Part shown: in pieces, positions 7,516 to 15,407 of the stretch
How positions within the stretch are numbered: the first letter of the stretch is position 1
How the letters are laid out: the number at the start of each line of letters is the position of its first letter
Assembly (NCBI GenBank): GCA_937920105.1
Contig: CALETH010000038.1
Location: 1 to 27,817 of the forward strand
Reading direction: 5' to 3'
From: an uncultured Bacteroidota bacterium
Lineage (GTDB): Bacteria; Bacteroidota; Ignavibacteria; UBA10030; UBA8401
DNA: 27,817 bases
Notes under the pieces: model-generated
Told to the model about the DNA's origin: nothing
Database searches by the model: none
What the model saw: the letters and a program-made list of their open reading frames with translations, nothing else
Made by a program: the position numbers and the translations under genes

Positions 7516-8742
7516 ATGAAAACCATCGTCAAACCAAAACCAATCGAAGGAAAAGAGTGGAGTAAAGGTCTTCAATATATTGAAAAACCAATTCCTGAAA
7601 TCACCAAACCAACCGATACAATCATCTCAGTTTTTGCAGGAGCAATTTGCGGAACTGATGTAGGAATTTATACTTCCAAAGATTCATTGCGAGTAGAAAT
7701 GTCTCGTGCATTAACAGACCCTGTTACATTGGGACATGAATTTTCCGGAAAAATTTCTGATGCAGGAAAAACTGCAAAAAAACATATCAGTCAATTAATC
7801 TTTGCAAAAGTAAAAACAAATCCTGAAATAAAAAAACTTCTCAAAAAAGAAACCATTACATCATTTGCACAACGAAAAGATTTTCTTTCCATTATAAAAG
7901 AACACTTTAATATTTCTGCAGAAATGCACATTACTTGTGGAACATGTTATCAATGCAAATTAGGAGAAAAACATGTTTGCCGAAATACTATTATCAAAGG
8001 AGTTCATGATGATGGTGCATTTGCACAATTTGTAAAAATTCCGGCAGAAAATTTGGTGATACATTATCATAAAGAAATTCCGTTGGAAATTATGGCGTTT
8101 ATGGATGCGTTAGGAAATGCAACACACACAGTATTTTCCGCAGAGGTGAAGGGAAGAAATGTTTTGGTGTTGGGATGCGGTGTTCAGGGATTGATGGCGG
8201 TTGCGGTTGCAAAATATGCAGGAGCAAAAAAAATCTATGTAACTGATGCATCACACGGAGATTTTTCTCACGAAAAATTGCAAGAGAAAAGATTTTCTAA
8301 AGCAAAAGAATACGGGGCAACAGAATGTTTTGATATGAGTATTCAGGAAGAAAAAGAACGTTTCTCTAAAATCATTATGGAGCAAACTCAACAAACTGGA
8401 GTGGATGCTGCATTTGAAATGTCCGGAAGTTATTATGCGTACGCAGATGCTCTTAAAGTTTTGCGAATGGGTGGAACATTTTCTCTTCTCGGACTTCCTG
8501 CCGGAACAATGCCAGTAGATTTTGCCAAAGATATTATTTTTAAAGGAATCACTATAAAAGGAATTATCGGACGCAAAGTATTTGAAACATGGGAACAAAT
8601 GGAGGTAATTTTAAAAGCAGGTCTCGCAAAAAAATTTCTCAAAAGCGGGTTTATTACTCATCAATTTCCACTAGCACAATATGAAGAAGCGTTTGATGTT
8701 ATCAAAAAAGGAGATGCGTTTAAGGTTTTGTTGAAACCGTAG
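7516..8742 (+). CDS. Zinc-dependent MDR dehydrogenase, threonine 3-dehydrogenase-like
   Basis: A 408-residue medium-chain dehydrogenase. The catalytic zinc site is C45 in AICGTD and H74-E75 in GHEFSG. The structural-zinc cysteines are C141, C144, C147 and C155 (CGTCYQCKLGEKHVC). The Rossmann loop is LGCGVQG (219-225), and FKGITIKGIIGRKVFETWEQ closely matches L-threonine 3-dehydrogenase. Tdh oxidises L-threonine to 2-amino-3-ketobutyrate with NAD+. It is about 60 residues longer than E. coli Tdh. About 37 extra, Lys-rich residues lie between GHE and the first structural Cys, and the usual GD-V loop is absent. No kbl (the usual Tdh partner) is adjacent. The substrate is therefore uncertain; sorbitol- or other polyol-dehydrogenase-like activity remains possible. 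Confidence 0.75.
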   Translation: MKTIVKPKPIEGKEWSKGLQYIEKPIPEITKPTDTIISVFAGAICGTDVGIYTSKDSLRVEMSRALTDPVTLGHEFSGKISDAGKTAKKHISQLIFAKVKTNPEIKKLLKKETITSFAQRKDFLSIIKEHFNISAEMHITCGTCYQCKLGEKHVCRNTIIKGVHDDGAFAQFVKIPAENLVIHYHKEIPLEIMAFMDALGNATHTVFSAEVKGRNVLVLGCGVQGLMAVAVAKYAGAKKIYVTDASHGDFSHEKLQEKRFSKAKEYGATECFDMSIQEEKERFSKIIMEQTQQTGVDAAFEMSGSYYAYADALKVLRMGGTFSLLGLPAGTMPVDFAKDIIFKGITIKGIIGRKVFETWEQMEVILKAGLAKKFLKSGFITHQFPLAQYEEAFDVIKKGDAFKVLLKP

Positions 8743-8786
8743 ATTGTGAGATTTTTTTAATACAATAATAAAATAAAAAATAATTT

Positions 8787-9599
8787 ATGCAACAATACTT
8801 AGAACTCGTAGAACGCGTACTCACCAATGGAACTCACAAAAAAAATCGCACAGGAGTAGATACTATTGCCTGTTTTGCAGAACACTACACAATAGATTTG
8901 CAAAAGGGCTTTCCATTACTAACCACAAAAAAAGTCAACTTTAAATCATTATTGTATGAAGTATTGTGGTATCTTTCGGGAGAAGACCACATTCGTAATC
9001 TCAGACAAAAAACAAAAATTTGGGATGCTTGGGCTGATGAAGAAGGAAATCTCGAAACAGCGTACGGAAGATATTGGAGACGTTTTCCCAGTGCACAAAT
9101 AAATCCCGCAACAGGAAAATATGAAGTCAAAGAAATTGACCAAATTGCAGAAGTAATTCGCTTACTCAAAACCACGCCAGATTCACGTCGCATGGTCATT
9201 AGTGCGTGGGAGCCGGGCAATGCACTCTTTAGTAAACTTCCACCATGTCATTACACATTTGTGTTTAATGTTTTTAGCAACACACTCAACTGTCATCTCA
9301 CACAACGCTCTGGTGATATTGCATTGGGAATTCCGTTTAACGTTGCTGCGTACTCATTGCTCACACAAGCAATTGCACAAGAAGTTGGTTTGCAAGTTGG
9401 CTTATTCAGTCACACCATTGTTGATGCACATATTTACGTTAATCATATTGATGGATTGAAAGAACAATTAAAACGCGAGCCGCGAGAATTACCAACATTA
9501 CAAATTGCAAAAAAGCCGTTTGATGAATTATCCTTTGAAGATTTTACACTTCTCAATTACAATCCGCACGAAGCTATAAAATTTGAGGTTGCAGTGTGA
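8787..9599 (+). CDS. thyA: Thymidylate synthase
   Basis: A 270-residue protein; the family is usually about 264. It converts dUMP to dTMP using methylene-tetrahydrofolate, producing dihydrofolate. Visible marks: GFPLLTTKKV (41-50), the tryptophan-rich WDAWADEEGNLETAYGRYWR, the phosphate-binding Arg pair in DSRRMVISAW (134-135), the nucleophile C154 in KLPPCHYTF, QRSGDIALGIPFN (173-185) and HIYVNH near the C-terminus. The end overlaps folA by 4 nt (GTGA), the classic thyA-folA pairing in which the second enzyme recycles the dihydrofolate made by the first. No Shine-Dalgarno is seen before the ATG. Confidence 0.97.
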   Translation: MQQYLELVERVLTNGTHKKNRTGVDTIACFAEHYTIDLQKGFPLLTTKKVNFKSLLYEVLWYLSGEDHIRNLRQKTKIWDAWADEEGNLETAYGRYWRRFPSAQINPATGKYEVKEIDQIAEVIRLLKTTPDSRRMVISAWEPGNALFSKLPPCHYTFVFNVFSNTLNCHLTQRSGDIALGIPFNVAAYSLLTQAIAQEVGLQVGLFSHTIVDAHIYVNHIDGLKEQLKREPRELPTLQIAKKPFDELSFEDFTLLNYNPHEAIKFEVAV

Positions 9600-10060
9600 A
9601 ACTCATTCTTATTGCTGCAATAGCAAAAAATCGTGTTATCGGAAATGCAGGAAAACTTCCTTGGCATATTTCTGAAGATTTGAAACGATTTAAAAAACTC
9701 ACCACTGGCCACACTATTTTAATGGGACGCAAAACATTTGAATCCATTGGCAAACCATTACCCAATAGACGAAATATTATTCTCACCTCACAAAAAATTT
9801 CCGGAATAGAAACATATCCAACAATAGAAAAAGCATTAGAAGAACTTCGCAATGAAGAAAAAGTTTTTGTGATTGGTGGTGGGGAAATTTATCAACAAAC
9901 ATTACCACTTGCTGATGAATTGTATCTTACTTTTGTTGAACAAGAAGTAGAAGGAGATACATTTTTTCCGGAATACGAAAAAATTCTTCAACAACAATTT
10001 CAATTAGTGAATGAAGAAATTCATGAAGGATATTGTTTTCGAGATTATGTAAAGAAGTAG
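9596..10060 (+). CDS. folA: Dihydrofolate reductase
   Basis: A 154-residue protein of normal length for the bacterial enzyme. It reduces dihydrofolate to tetrahydrofolate with NADPH. Motifs: LILIAAIAKNRVIGNAGKLP (active-site opening), P22-W23, acidic residue in ISEDLKRFKKLT (D28), ILMGRKTFESIGKPLPNRRN (NADPH-binding) and VFVIGGGEIYQQ. It starts with GTG at 9596, overlapping the thyA stop (GTGA), which both fixes the start and implies translational coupling. Confidence 0.96.
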   Translation: MKLILIAAIAKNRVIGNAGKLPWHISEDLKRFKKLTTGHTILMGRKTFESIGKPLPNRRNIILTSQKISGIETYPTIEKALEELRNEEKVFVIGGGEIYQQTLPLADELYLTFVEQEVEGDTFFPEYEKILQQQFQLVNEEIHEGYCFRDYVKK

Positions 10061-10110
10061 TGGAGTATATGAGTAGTAAGCAGTTGAGATTTTTTATATA
10101 GAAAGTAGCC

Positions 10111-10126
10111 CTGACATTTATGTCGA
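10111..10126. repeat. Degenerate GACATTTATGTC hairpin element
   Basis: CTGACATTTATGTCGA holds the same GACA-TTTA-TGTC core as the perfect hairpin at 17123-17142, but its outer stem has decayed (CCCT against GAAA). It is probably a remnant of the same intergenic repeat. A nine-A run follows (10126-10134). Confidence 0.4.
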
Positions 10127-10139
10127 AAAAAAAATAGAT

Positions 10140-10188
10140 TGTCATTGCGAAGAAGTTCCGATTTATCGGAACGACTAAAGCAATCTCA
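10140..10188. repeat. Palindromic intergenic repeat (GTCATTGCGA...GCAATCTC family)
   Basis: Terminal arms ATTGC (10144-10148)/GCAAT (10180-10184) enclose a perfect 8-bp hairpin GTTCCGAT (10155-10162)/ATCGGAAC (10165-10172) with a TT loop. This GTCATTGCGA...GCAATCTC form is a dispersed repeat type seen in many bacterial genomes. It is fully open in the frame of the downstream small gene and would create a false 5' extension starting at a TTG (10139). Confidence 0.7.
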
Positions 10189-10213
10189 AATATTTTTTTT
10201 GAAAAATGTATTT

Positions 10214-10669
10214 ATGAATATTTACGAACAGCAATTACAATCTCTAAAAAAACATAAAGATTTTCCTTTTGATAATTTTGAAAATGATGCAGAGCAGTTT
10301 CAAAATCTAAAATTATATTGGTTCTATTTATTTCAATCAGTAGTGAATGACGAAAATTGGAAAGAATGGTTTCCTGCACAAAAAGATGGAAATCCGATTT
10401 TAGATGTTGTTAATATAAATGTAGAAAGAGCAGTAAGGATAATACATCATAATAGAAGTCAAAAAAGAAAACTCTATATTTTTCAACCATGGCTTGATAT
10501 ACAAGAATCTAAAATTACAGGTTTAGAAAATGATGTTTTAGAATTGGTATTTAGTGCAGAAATTTTCGAAGAAAGCGAAAAATTTGCAAAGCAATTTCTT
10601 AAAAAATTCTGTATAGAATTAGCAGCAGAAAATGAAATGGAAAATATGATTTATGAATACACAATATAG
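10214..10669 (+). CDS. Hypothetical protein, 151 residues
   Basis: Not recognised. The ATG at 10214 is preferred because everything upstream in the frame, from a TTG at 10139, is the palindromic repeat. The protein is cytoplasmic in character: no signal peptide, no membrane segment, mixed charge, rich in Glu, Lys, Asn and Phe. The first part is helical (IYEQQLQSLKKHKDFPF) with aromatic patches LKLYWFYLFQSVV and ENWKEWFPA. The middle shows KRKLYIFQPWLDI and the end is an acidic helix (EIFEESEKFAKQFLKKF). It faces the nuo operon convergently with a 30-bp gap and has no operon partner. It could be an immunity-type or phage-derived small protein, but nothing visible proves that. Confidence 0.6.
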   Translation: MNIYEQQLQSLKKHKDFPFDNFENDAEQFQNLKLYWFYLFQSVVNDENWKEWFPAQKDGNPILDVVNINVERAVRIIHHNRSQKRKLYIFQPWLDIQESKITGLENDVLELVFSAEIFEESEKFAKQFLKKFCIELAAENEMENMIYEYTI

Positions 10670-10699
10670 TTTTTTATTGAAAGTAATGAATTAACTAAA

Positions 10700-11953
10700 T
10701 CACGCCATCACTTCTTCCTTTACAACACGTTTTTCAAATTCTTCTCTAAAGCGACGAATCATACTTTGCACAGGCCATGCAGCAGCATCACCCAACGCAC
10801 AAATTGTATTTCCCTCAATATTATTGGCAACATCCATTAAAACATCAATATCTTGCATTTGTGCTTCGCCATGTTCAAAACGTTTCAGAGTTTTGAATAA
10901 CCAACCGGTTCCTTCACGGCAGGGAGTGCATTGCCCACAAGATTCATGATAATAAAATTTTGCAATCCGAGTAATCACCCGAATTAAATCCGTATCTTCA
11001 TCCATCACAATAAGTCCAGCCGTACCAACGGAAGAACCCGCCGCTTTTAAAGAATCAGCATCCATACACACACCTTCCAAATTTTCTCCGCGAAGAATCA
11101 TTGTAGAAGAACCACCGGGAATAACCGCTTTAATTTTTTTATTATTCGGAACTCCACCAGCATAAGTATTAATAAGTTCCAATAAAGAAACTCCAGTAGG
11201 AACTTCATACACACCGGGTTTATTCACATGTCCGCTAATGCCAACCAAAATTGGTCCGGGATGTTTTGCGTTGCCAATTTTAGAATACCACTCCCAGCCC
11301 TTATTCATAATAAGAGGAATGTTAGCCATCGTTTCCACATTATTAATAGTCGTAGGAGAAGCCCACAACCCTTTTTGAGCAGGAAAGGGTGGTTTCACTC
11401 TCGGATAACCGCGTTCACCTTCAATGGAATTCATCAACGCAGATTCTTCTCCGCAAATATACGCACCAGCACCTTTGTGTAAATAAATATTAGTAGAAAA
11501 TTTTGATTTGAGAATATCATTTCCGATGTAACCTTTTGTATATGCTTCATCAACTGCTTTTTGCAACATGTGAATCCATTTTCCATATTCACCACGGATG
11601 TACACGTACGCTGCAGTAATTCCCATCGCATAACATCCAATCAAAATCCCTTCAATCAATGCGTGGGGATTAAATTCAAAAATCATTCTATCTTTAAAAG
11701 TACCCGGCTCAGATTCATCTCCATTAATTGCCAAATATTTCGGACGTGAATTATCTTTCGGCATGAACGACCATTTCATTCCGGTAGGAAAGCATGCACC
11801 ACCACGTCCACGAAGATTGGATTTTTTTATTTCATCAATAATTTCATCCGGTTTCATTGTAAGTGCTTTTTTCAAAGCACCGTAACCACCGTGTTGTTCG
11901 TAAACTTCTATTTTGTGATAATTGGGGATTTCAGGAAGGATAAATTTTTCCAT
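10700..11953 (-). CDS. nuoF: NADH-quinone oxidoreductase subunit F
   Basis: A 417-residue peripheral subunit of complex I that binds NADH, FMN and Fe-S cluster N3. Numbered from the ATG (11953-11951): FMN/NADH loop RGRGGACFPTG (48-58), NGDESEPGTFKDR (77-89), GAGAYICGEESA (161-172) and the N3 ligands C339, C342 and C345 (ESCGQCTPC) with C385 (NTICALGD). A TTG four codons upstream (11965) could start the frame too, but the ATG matches family N-termini better. Last gene of the minus-strand operon, 22 bp after nuoE. One oddity: the FMN-loop residue usually Gly (GRGGAGFPTG) is Cys (residue 54). nuoG does not follow, so the rest of complex I is encoded elsewhere. Confidence 0.96.
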   Translation of the reverse strand: MEKFILPEIPNYHKIEVYEQHGGYGALKKALTMKPDEIIDEIKKSNLRGRGGACFPTGMKWSFMPKDNSRPKYLAINGDESEPGTFKDRMIFEFNPHALIEGILIGCYAMGITAAYVYIRGEYGKWIHMLQKAVDEAYTKGYIGNDILKSKFSTNIYLHKGAGAYICGEESALMNSIEGERGYPRVKPPFPAQKGLWASPTTINNVETMANIPLIMNKGWEWYSKIGNAKHPGPILVGISGHVNKPGVYEVPTGVSLLELINTYAGGVPNNKKIKAVIPGGSSTMILRGENLEGVCMDADSLKAAGSSVGTAGLIVMDEDTDLIRVITRIAKFYYHESCGQCTPCREGTGWLFKTLKRFEHGEAQMQDIDVLMDVANNIEGNTICALGDAAAWPVQSMIRRFREEFEKRVVKEEVMA

Positions 11954-11975
11954 AGAGATATTCAATAAGAAGATG

Positions 11976-12440
11976 TTAAGATAATTTTTCTAATAATTCT
12001 TTTGTTTTTTCTGGTGTGAGATTTTCGTAGTATTCTTCTCCGATTGCAAGCATTGGTGCACCGCCGCATGCTCCCATACATTCCACTTCGCTCACAGTCC
12101 ATTTTTTATCAGAAGAAGTTTTTCCTACAGAAGTTTTGCAGTGATTTTCTACGGTTTCCAAAATTTTATCAGAACCGCGTAACATGCAGGAAATATTTGT
12201 ACATACTTCAATGTGATATTTTCCTTTTTCTTTGGAATTGTACATTGTGTAAAATGTTACAACTCCCATCACATGGGCAGGAGGAACGTTGAGAAGATTG
12301 GCAATATATTTCATCATATCTTCAGAAATCCAACCTTCTTGTTCTTGAGCAATCCACAAAACAGGAAGTGTTAGTGCTTTACTTTCGGGATAGCGTTTAC
12401 GTAGTTCTTCTACTTTTTTGAGATTTTCTGGTGTGAGCAT
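11976..12440 (-). CDS. nuoE: NADH-quinone oxidoreductase subunit E
   Basis: A 154-residue thioredoxin-fold subunit that carries the [2Fe-2S] cluster N1a beside the FMN subunit. Ligands are visible as C80 and C85 (EVCTNISC) and C121 and C125 (ECMGACGGAP). The helical N-terminus (LKKVEELRKRYPESKA, then LPVLWIAQEQEGWIS) and NVPPAHVMGVVTFYTMY are typical. It sits between nuoD (26 bp) and nuoF (22 bp) in one transcription unit; its job is to support NADH dehydrogenation with NuoF. Confidence 0.96.
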   Translation of the reverse strand: MLTPENLKKVEELRKRYPESKALTLPVLWIAQEQEGWISEDMMKYIANLLNVPPAHVMGVVTFYTMYNSKEKGKYHIEVCTNISCMLRGSDKILETVENHCKTSVGKTSSDKKWTVSEVECMGACGGAPMLAIGEEYYENLTPEKTKELLEKLS

Positions 12441-12466
12441 AATTATATTATAGTTGAAATAAAATT

Positions 12467-13741
12467 TTACTTATCTGCTTCTCCCATTACTGGGTCAATA
12501 CTTCCGATAATGGCAACCACATCGGAAATCATACTTCCTTCGGTAAGAATTGGTAAAGATTGTAAATTCATGAATGAGGGAGAGCGGATTTTCAATCTCC
12601 ACGGATGTCCTTCACCTTTACTTTGAATATAAAATCCTAATTCTCCTTTTGATGCTTCGATAGCATTATAAACTTCACCAACTGGTGGATTAACTCCAAA
12701 ATTTACTAACATAAAATCGTGAATCAATTCTTCCATTTTTGTGTACACTTGTTCTTTTCGTGGAAGAACTTTTTTTGGTTCAAATGCATGAATTGGTCCT
12801 TCAGGAATTTTTTCCAATGCTTGTTGAATAATACGAACACTTTCTTTCATTTCGTTGATGCGAACATAATATCGTGAAAGTGCATCACCATCATTATAAA
12901 CAGGAACATTAAATTCTAATTCTTTATAGACAAGATAAGGATGGTCACGACGAATATCGCAATCAATACCAACTCCGCGTAGACATGGTCCGGACATTCC
13001 AATAGCAATTGCTTGCTCACGAGTAATTTTTCCGATACCATCCATACGTTCAACAAAAATTCTGTTCGCATGTAACATTTTTTCACACTCTAAAAGTTTT
13101 CCCGGAAATTGTTTGATAAATTCTTCAACCATTTTTTTTACTTCCGGACGCATATCTTGCGAAACTCCACCAATACGAGTATAACTTGTGGTGAATCTTG
13201 CACCAGTAAGATTTTCAAAAATATCATACAATTTTTCACGTTCACGAAATGCCCAAATAAAAACGGTTAATGCACCAATATCCATTGCTGTTGCTCCCAA
13301 TGCAAGAAGATGGGATGAAATACGTGCAAGTTCAGAAACAATAACACGGATAAATTGTGTTCGGCGAGGTGCTTCTATTCCGATGAGTTTTTCTACAGCA
13401 AGAACGTATGCTGTATTGTTCATTAATGGAGAAAGATAATCTAACCTATCAGTGTGAGGAATGTATTCATGATAAGAACAATTTTCTGCTAATTTCTCAT
13501 ACCCACGATGAAGGTAACCAAGTTCTGGAACACACGCAACAACAGTTTCACCATCCAATTTTATAAGAAGGCGAAGCACTCCATGTGTTGCCGGATGTTG
13601 CGGTCCCATATTAAGAACCATTTCATTTTCCAACACATCATCAAATTGAACATGAGTATCTTTATTGTGAAGTGCTTGATAAATTTTTTTCTGGCGTGTT
13701 GCTAATTTTTCTTGATAGGTCGTTGATGTCGTAGTATCCAT
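12467..13741 (-). CDS. nuoD: NADH-quinone oxidoreductase subunit D (49-kDa subunit)
   Basis: A 424-residue subunit lining the quinone site of complex I next to cluster N2. Visible: NMGPQHPATHGVLRLL (44-59), with H53 the equivalent of the conserved quinone-site His, and HTDRLDYLSP (96-105), with Y102 in the place of the conserved quinone-binding Tyr. PCLRGVG and the end SIDPVMGEADK are also family-typical. It is separate from NuoC, unlike the fused NuoCD of E. coli. The first ~35 residues (Thr-rich, then KKIYQALHNK) are variable in the family. Confidence 0.97.
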   Translation of the reverse strand: MDTTTSTTYQEKLATRQKKIYQALHNKDTHVQFDDVLENEMVLNMGPQHPATHGVLRLLIKLDGETVVACVPELGYLHRGYEKLAENCSYHEYIPHTDRLDYLSPLMNNTAYVLAVEKLIGIEAPRRTQFIRVIVSELARISSHLLALGATAMDIGALTVFIWAFREREKLYDIFENLTGARFTTSYTRIGGVSQDMRPEVKKMVEEFIKQFPGKLLECEKMLHANRIFVERMDGIGKITREQAIAIGMSGPCLRGVGIDCDIRRDHPYLVYKELEFNVPVYNDGDALSRYYVRINEMKESVRIIQQALEKIPEGPIHAFEPKKVLPRKEQVYTKMEELIHDFMLVNFGVNPPVGEVYNAIEASKGELGFYIQSKGEGHPWRLKIRSPSFMNLQSLPILTEGSMISDVVAIIGSIDPVMGEADK

Positions 13742-13768
13742 AAAGAGTTTTTAATTAAAAATAGAAAA

Positions 13769-14293
13769 TTATTTTGGTGGAAGGGGAATTGAACCACTCA
13801 CTCCCATTAAAGGGAAATCTTTTCGTAAAGGATAATGTTCAAAATCTTCCGGCATGTACATTCTTCGTAAATCTTTATTACCATCAAAAATAATTCCGTA
13901 CATATCATACGTTTCTCGTTCAGGCCATTCTGCACCTTGCCAAATAGATGTTACGCTGGGAACATGTAAATCATGTTCATCAACAAAAACTTTTAAACGA
14001 ACGCGATGTTTGTGTGTGAGAGAATAAAGATTGTAAATCACTTCAAAGCGGTTTTCTGGAGTGTAAGCATCAGCACCACAAATATCACTGCAATAATCAA
14101 ACCTGCACTCTTCATTATCACGAAGAAAAGTACAGATTTCTAAAATGTGAGATTTTTTACAGTGAACAGTATATTCATCTCTAAATTCTTGAATAGAAAG
14201 AATATTTGAAGCATGATGTTCTTGTAATTGTTGAATAACGTTGGTAAGCATTGGAGTAAAATATTTTGATAAGATATTTGTAAAATCTGACAA
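13769..14293 (-). CDS. nuoC: NADH-quinone oxidoreductase subunit C (30-kDa subunit)
   Basis: A 174-residue hydrophilic subunit of the connecting arm. The family signature is clear near the C-terminus: SIWQGAEWPERETYDMYGI followed by RMYMPEDFEHYPLRKDFPLMG. The N-terminal half (EYTVHCKKSHILEICTFLRD; FDYCSDICGADAY) fits the 30-kDa fold. Unfused NuoC is usual outside enterobacteria. Spacing is 12 bp from nuoB and 27 bp to nuoD. No unusual residues noted. Confidence 0.95.
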   Translation of the reverse strand: MSDFTNILSKYFTPMLTNVIQQLQEHHASNILSIQEFRDEYTVHCKKSHILEICTFLRDNEECRFDYCSDICGADAYTPENRFEVIYNLYSLTHKHRVRLKVFVDEHDLHVPSVTSIWQGAEWPERETYDMYGIIFDGNKDLRRMYMPEDFEHYPLRKDFPLMGVSGSIPLPPK

Positions 14294-14305
14294 ATCTTAA
14301 ATAAT

Positions 14306-14848
14306 TTAATTATTATGTAACGAAATTTGTAACAACTCTTGTTTTTCTCTACGTTCGTCAGCCACCGTCATCGGAGAACCCTTGCTTTCCCCACGTTGAA
14401 TTTTTTCTTGAATCATTATTAATCCATGAAGAAGATTATCCGGACGTGGAGGACATCCGGCAACATACACATCAACCGGTAAAAATTGGTCAATACCCTG
14501 TACTACAGAATAAGTACGATACATTCCACCAGTGGAAGTACAAGCACCCATTGCAATCACCCATTTTGGGTCAGGCATTTGGTCATAAATTTTTCTTACC
14601 ACTGTTGCCATCTTATATGTAGTAGTACCAGCAACAATTAATAAATCAGATTGACGAGGAGAGAAGCGAAATACTTCTGAACCAAATCGAGAAACATCAA
14701 AACGAGGTCCGGCAAAAGCCATCATTTCAATTCCACAACAAGAAATTCCTAAAGGCATAGGCCACACGGAATTTTTTCTGCACCAGTTAATTGCACTATC
14801 TATAGTAGTAGTAATTGCAGTATCACCAAAAGCATGTTCTAATCCCAC
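14306..14848 (-). CDS. nuoB: NADH-quinone oxidoreductase subunit B (PSST subunit)
   Basis: A 180-residue subunit carrying the terminal [4Fe-4S] cluster N2 that passes electrons to quinone. All four ligands are seen: C37 and C38 (GISCCGIEM), C103 (MGACTSTGGMY) and C132 (VAGCPPRPD). VARFGSEV-type sequence (here VSRFGSEVFRFSPRQSDL) and YSVVQGIDQFLPVDVYVAGC are conserved. It overlaps nuoA by 10 nt, which fixes the start and implies coupled translation. Confidence 0.97.
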   Translation of the reverse strand: MGLEHAFGDTAITTTIDSAINWCRKNSVWPMPLGISCCGIEMMAFAGPRFDVSRFGSEVFRFSPRQSDLLIVAGTTTYKMATVVRKIYDQMPDPKWVIAMGACTSTGGMYRTYSVVQGIDQFLPVDVYVAGCPPRPDNLLHGLIMIQEKIQRGESKGSPMTVADERREKQELLQISLHNN

Positions 14849-15192
14849 TGTAAAGCTCCTTTCTTGAGAATGTAAAAGTATCCAACAAAAAGTATACTAA
14901 TAAAAAGTACCATTTCCACATATCCAAAAAGACCTAACGCACGAAAATTTACTGCCCATGGATAAAGAAAAATTACCTCGATATCAAACAAAATAAAAAG
15001 AACGGCTACCATGTAATATTTTACAGAAAACCGTTCATGAGCAGAACTTACCGGTAACATTCCGCTTTCGTATGTAGAAAGTTTTTCTTTATTTGGACGG
15101 TTTGGTCCTAATAATTTTTGCAGATTTAAAAAAACAACGCCTAATATCACACCGATAGTAAGCATAAGAAATATTGGAAAATAAGATTCCAT
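14839..15192 (-). CDS. nuoA: NADH-quinone oxidoreductase subunit A
   Basis: A 117-residue membrane subunit with three hydrophobic segments: residues 5-25, about 60-82 and about 87-110. Family marks are the loop LSTYESGMLPVSSAHERFSV and FILFDIEVIFLYPWAV, whose acidic residues lie near the quinone/proton interface. It is the first gene of the minus-strand nuoABCDEF operon. The leader before the ATG is AT-rich without a Shine-Dalgarno. Confidence 0.96.
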   Translation of the reverse strand: MESYFPIFLMLTIGVILGVVFLNLQKLLGPNRPNKEKLSTYESGMLPVSSAHERFSVKYYMVAVLFILFDIEVIFLYPWAVNFRALGLFGYVEMVLFISILFVGYFYILKKGALQWD

Positions 15193-15231
15193 AAAAAAAT
15201 AATGTAGTTAATAAAATTGAAAGAGAATGAA

Positions 15232-15259
15232 ATTTATCAAAAAAACGAAGCAAAGTCAA
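15232..15259 (-). promoter_or_regulatory. Possible promoter of the nuo operon
   Basis: On the minus strand TTGACT (15259-15254) is followed after 16 nt by ATAAAT (15237-15232), about 40 nt before the nuoA start. The -35 match is good and the -10 match fair. The 215-bp gap 15193-15407 also has to serve the divergent LRR gene; a TATAAT hexamer on the + strand (15289-15294) has no good partner. Confidence 0.35.
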
Positions 15260-15394
15260 CGAAGCAAAAATGATTTTTTATGTAATTTTATAATGTACAA
15301 TTTCTCACAATGTGTTCCCCGTCTTATTGCAAAGAGAAGTTTGTTCGTACAATAATAATGTAGTACAAAATATTCTATCTATTCACATACAAAG

Positions 15395-15400
15395 AAGGAG
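15395..15400 (+). promoter_or_regulatory. Shine-Dalgarno that decides the LRR-gene start
   Basis: AAGGAG lies 7 nt before the ATG at 15408. The same frame is open further upstream to an ATG at 15312, but only the 15408 start gives a proper signal peptide immediately after the Met, so the longer version is rejected. Most other genes here lack such a site. Confidence 0.8.
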
Positions 15401-15407
15401 AGTATTT

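Noticed and set aside
9202..9459. 85-residue + strand open frame inside thyA
   Set aside because: It lies over the catalytic core of thyA in another frame and has no family resemblance.
10214..10669. Toxin or immunity gene call for the 151-residue protein
   Set aside because: No motif, partner gene or overlap supports it; left as hypothetical.
15312..15407. Longer start for the LRR protein at ATG 15312
   Set aside because: The extra 32 residues are not signal-like, and a good Shine-Dalgarno (AAGGAG) sits just before the ATG at 15408, which begins a proper signal peptide.
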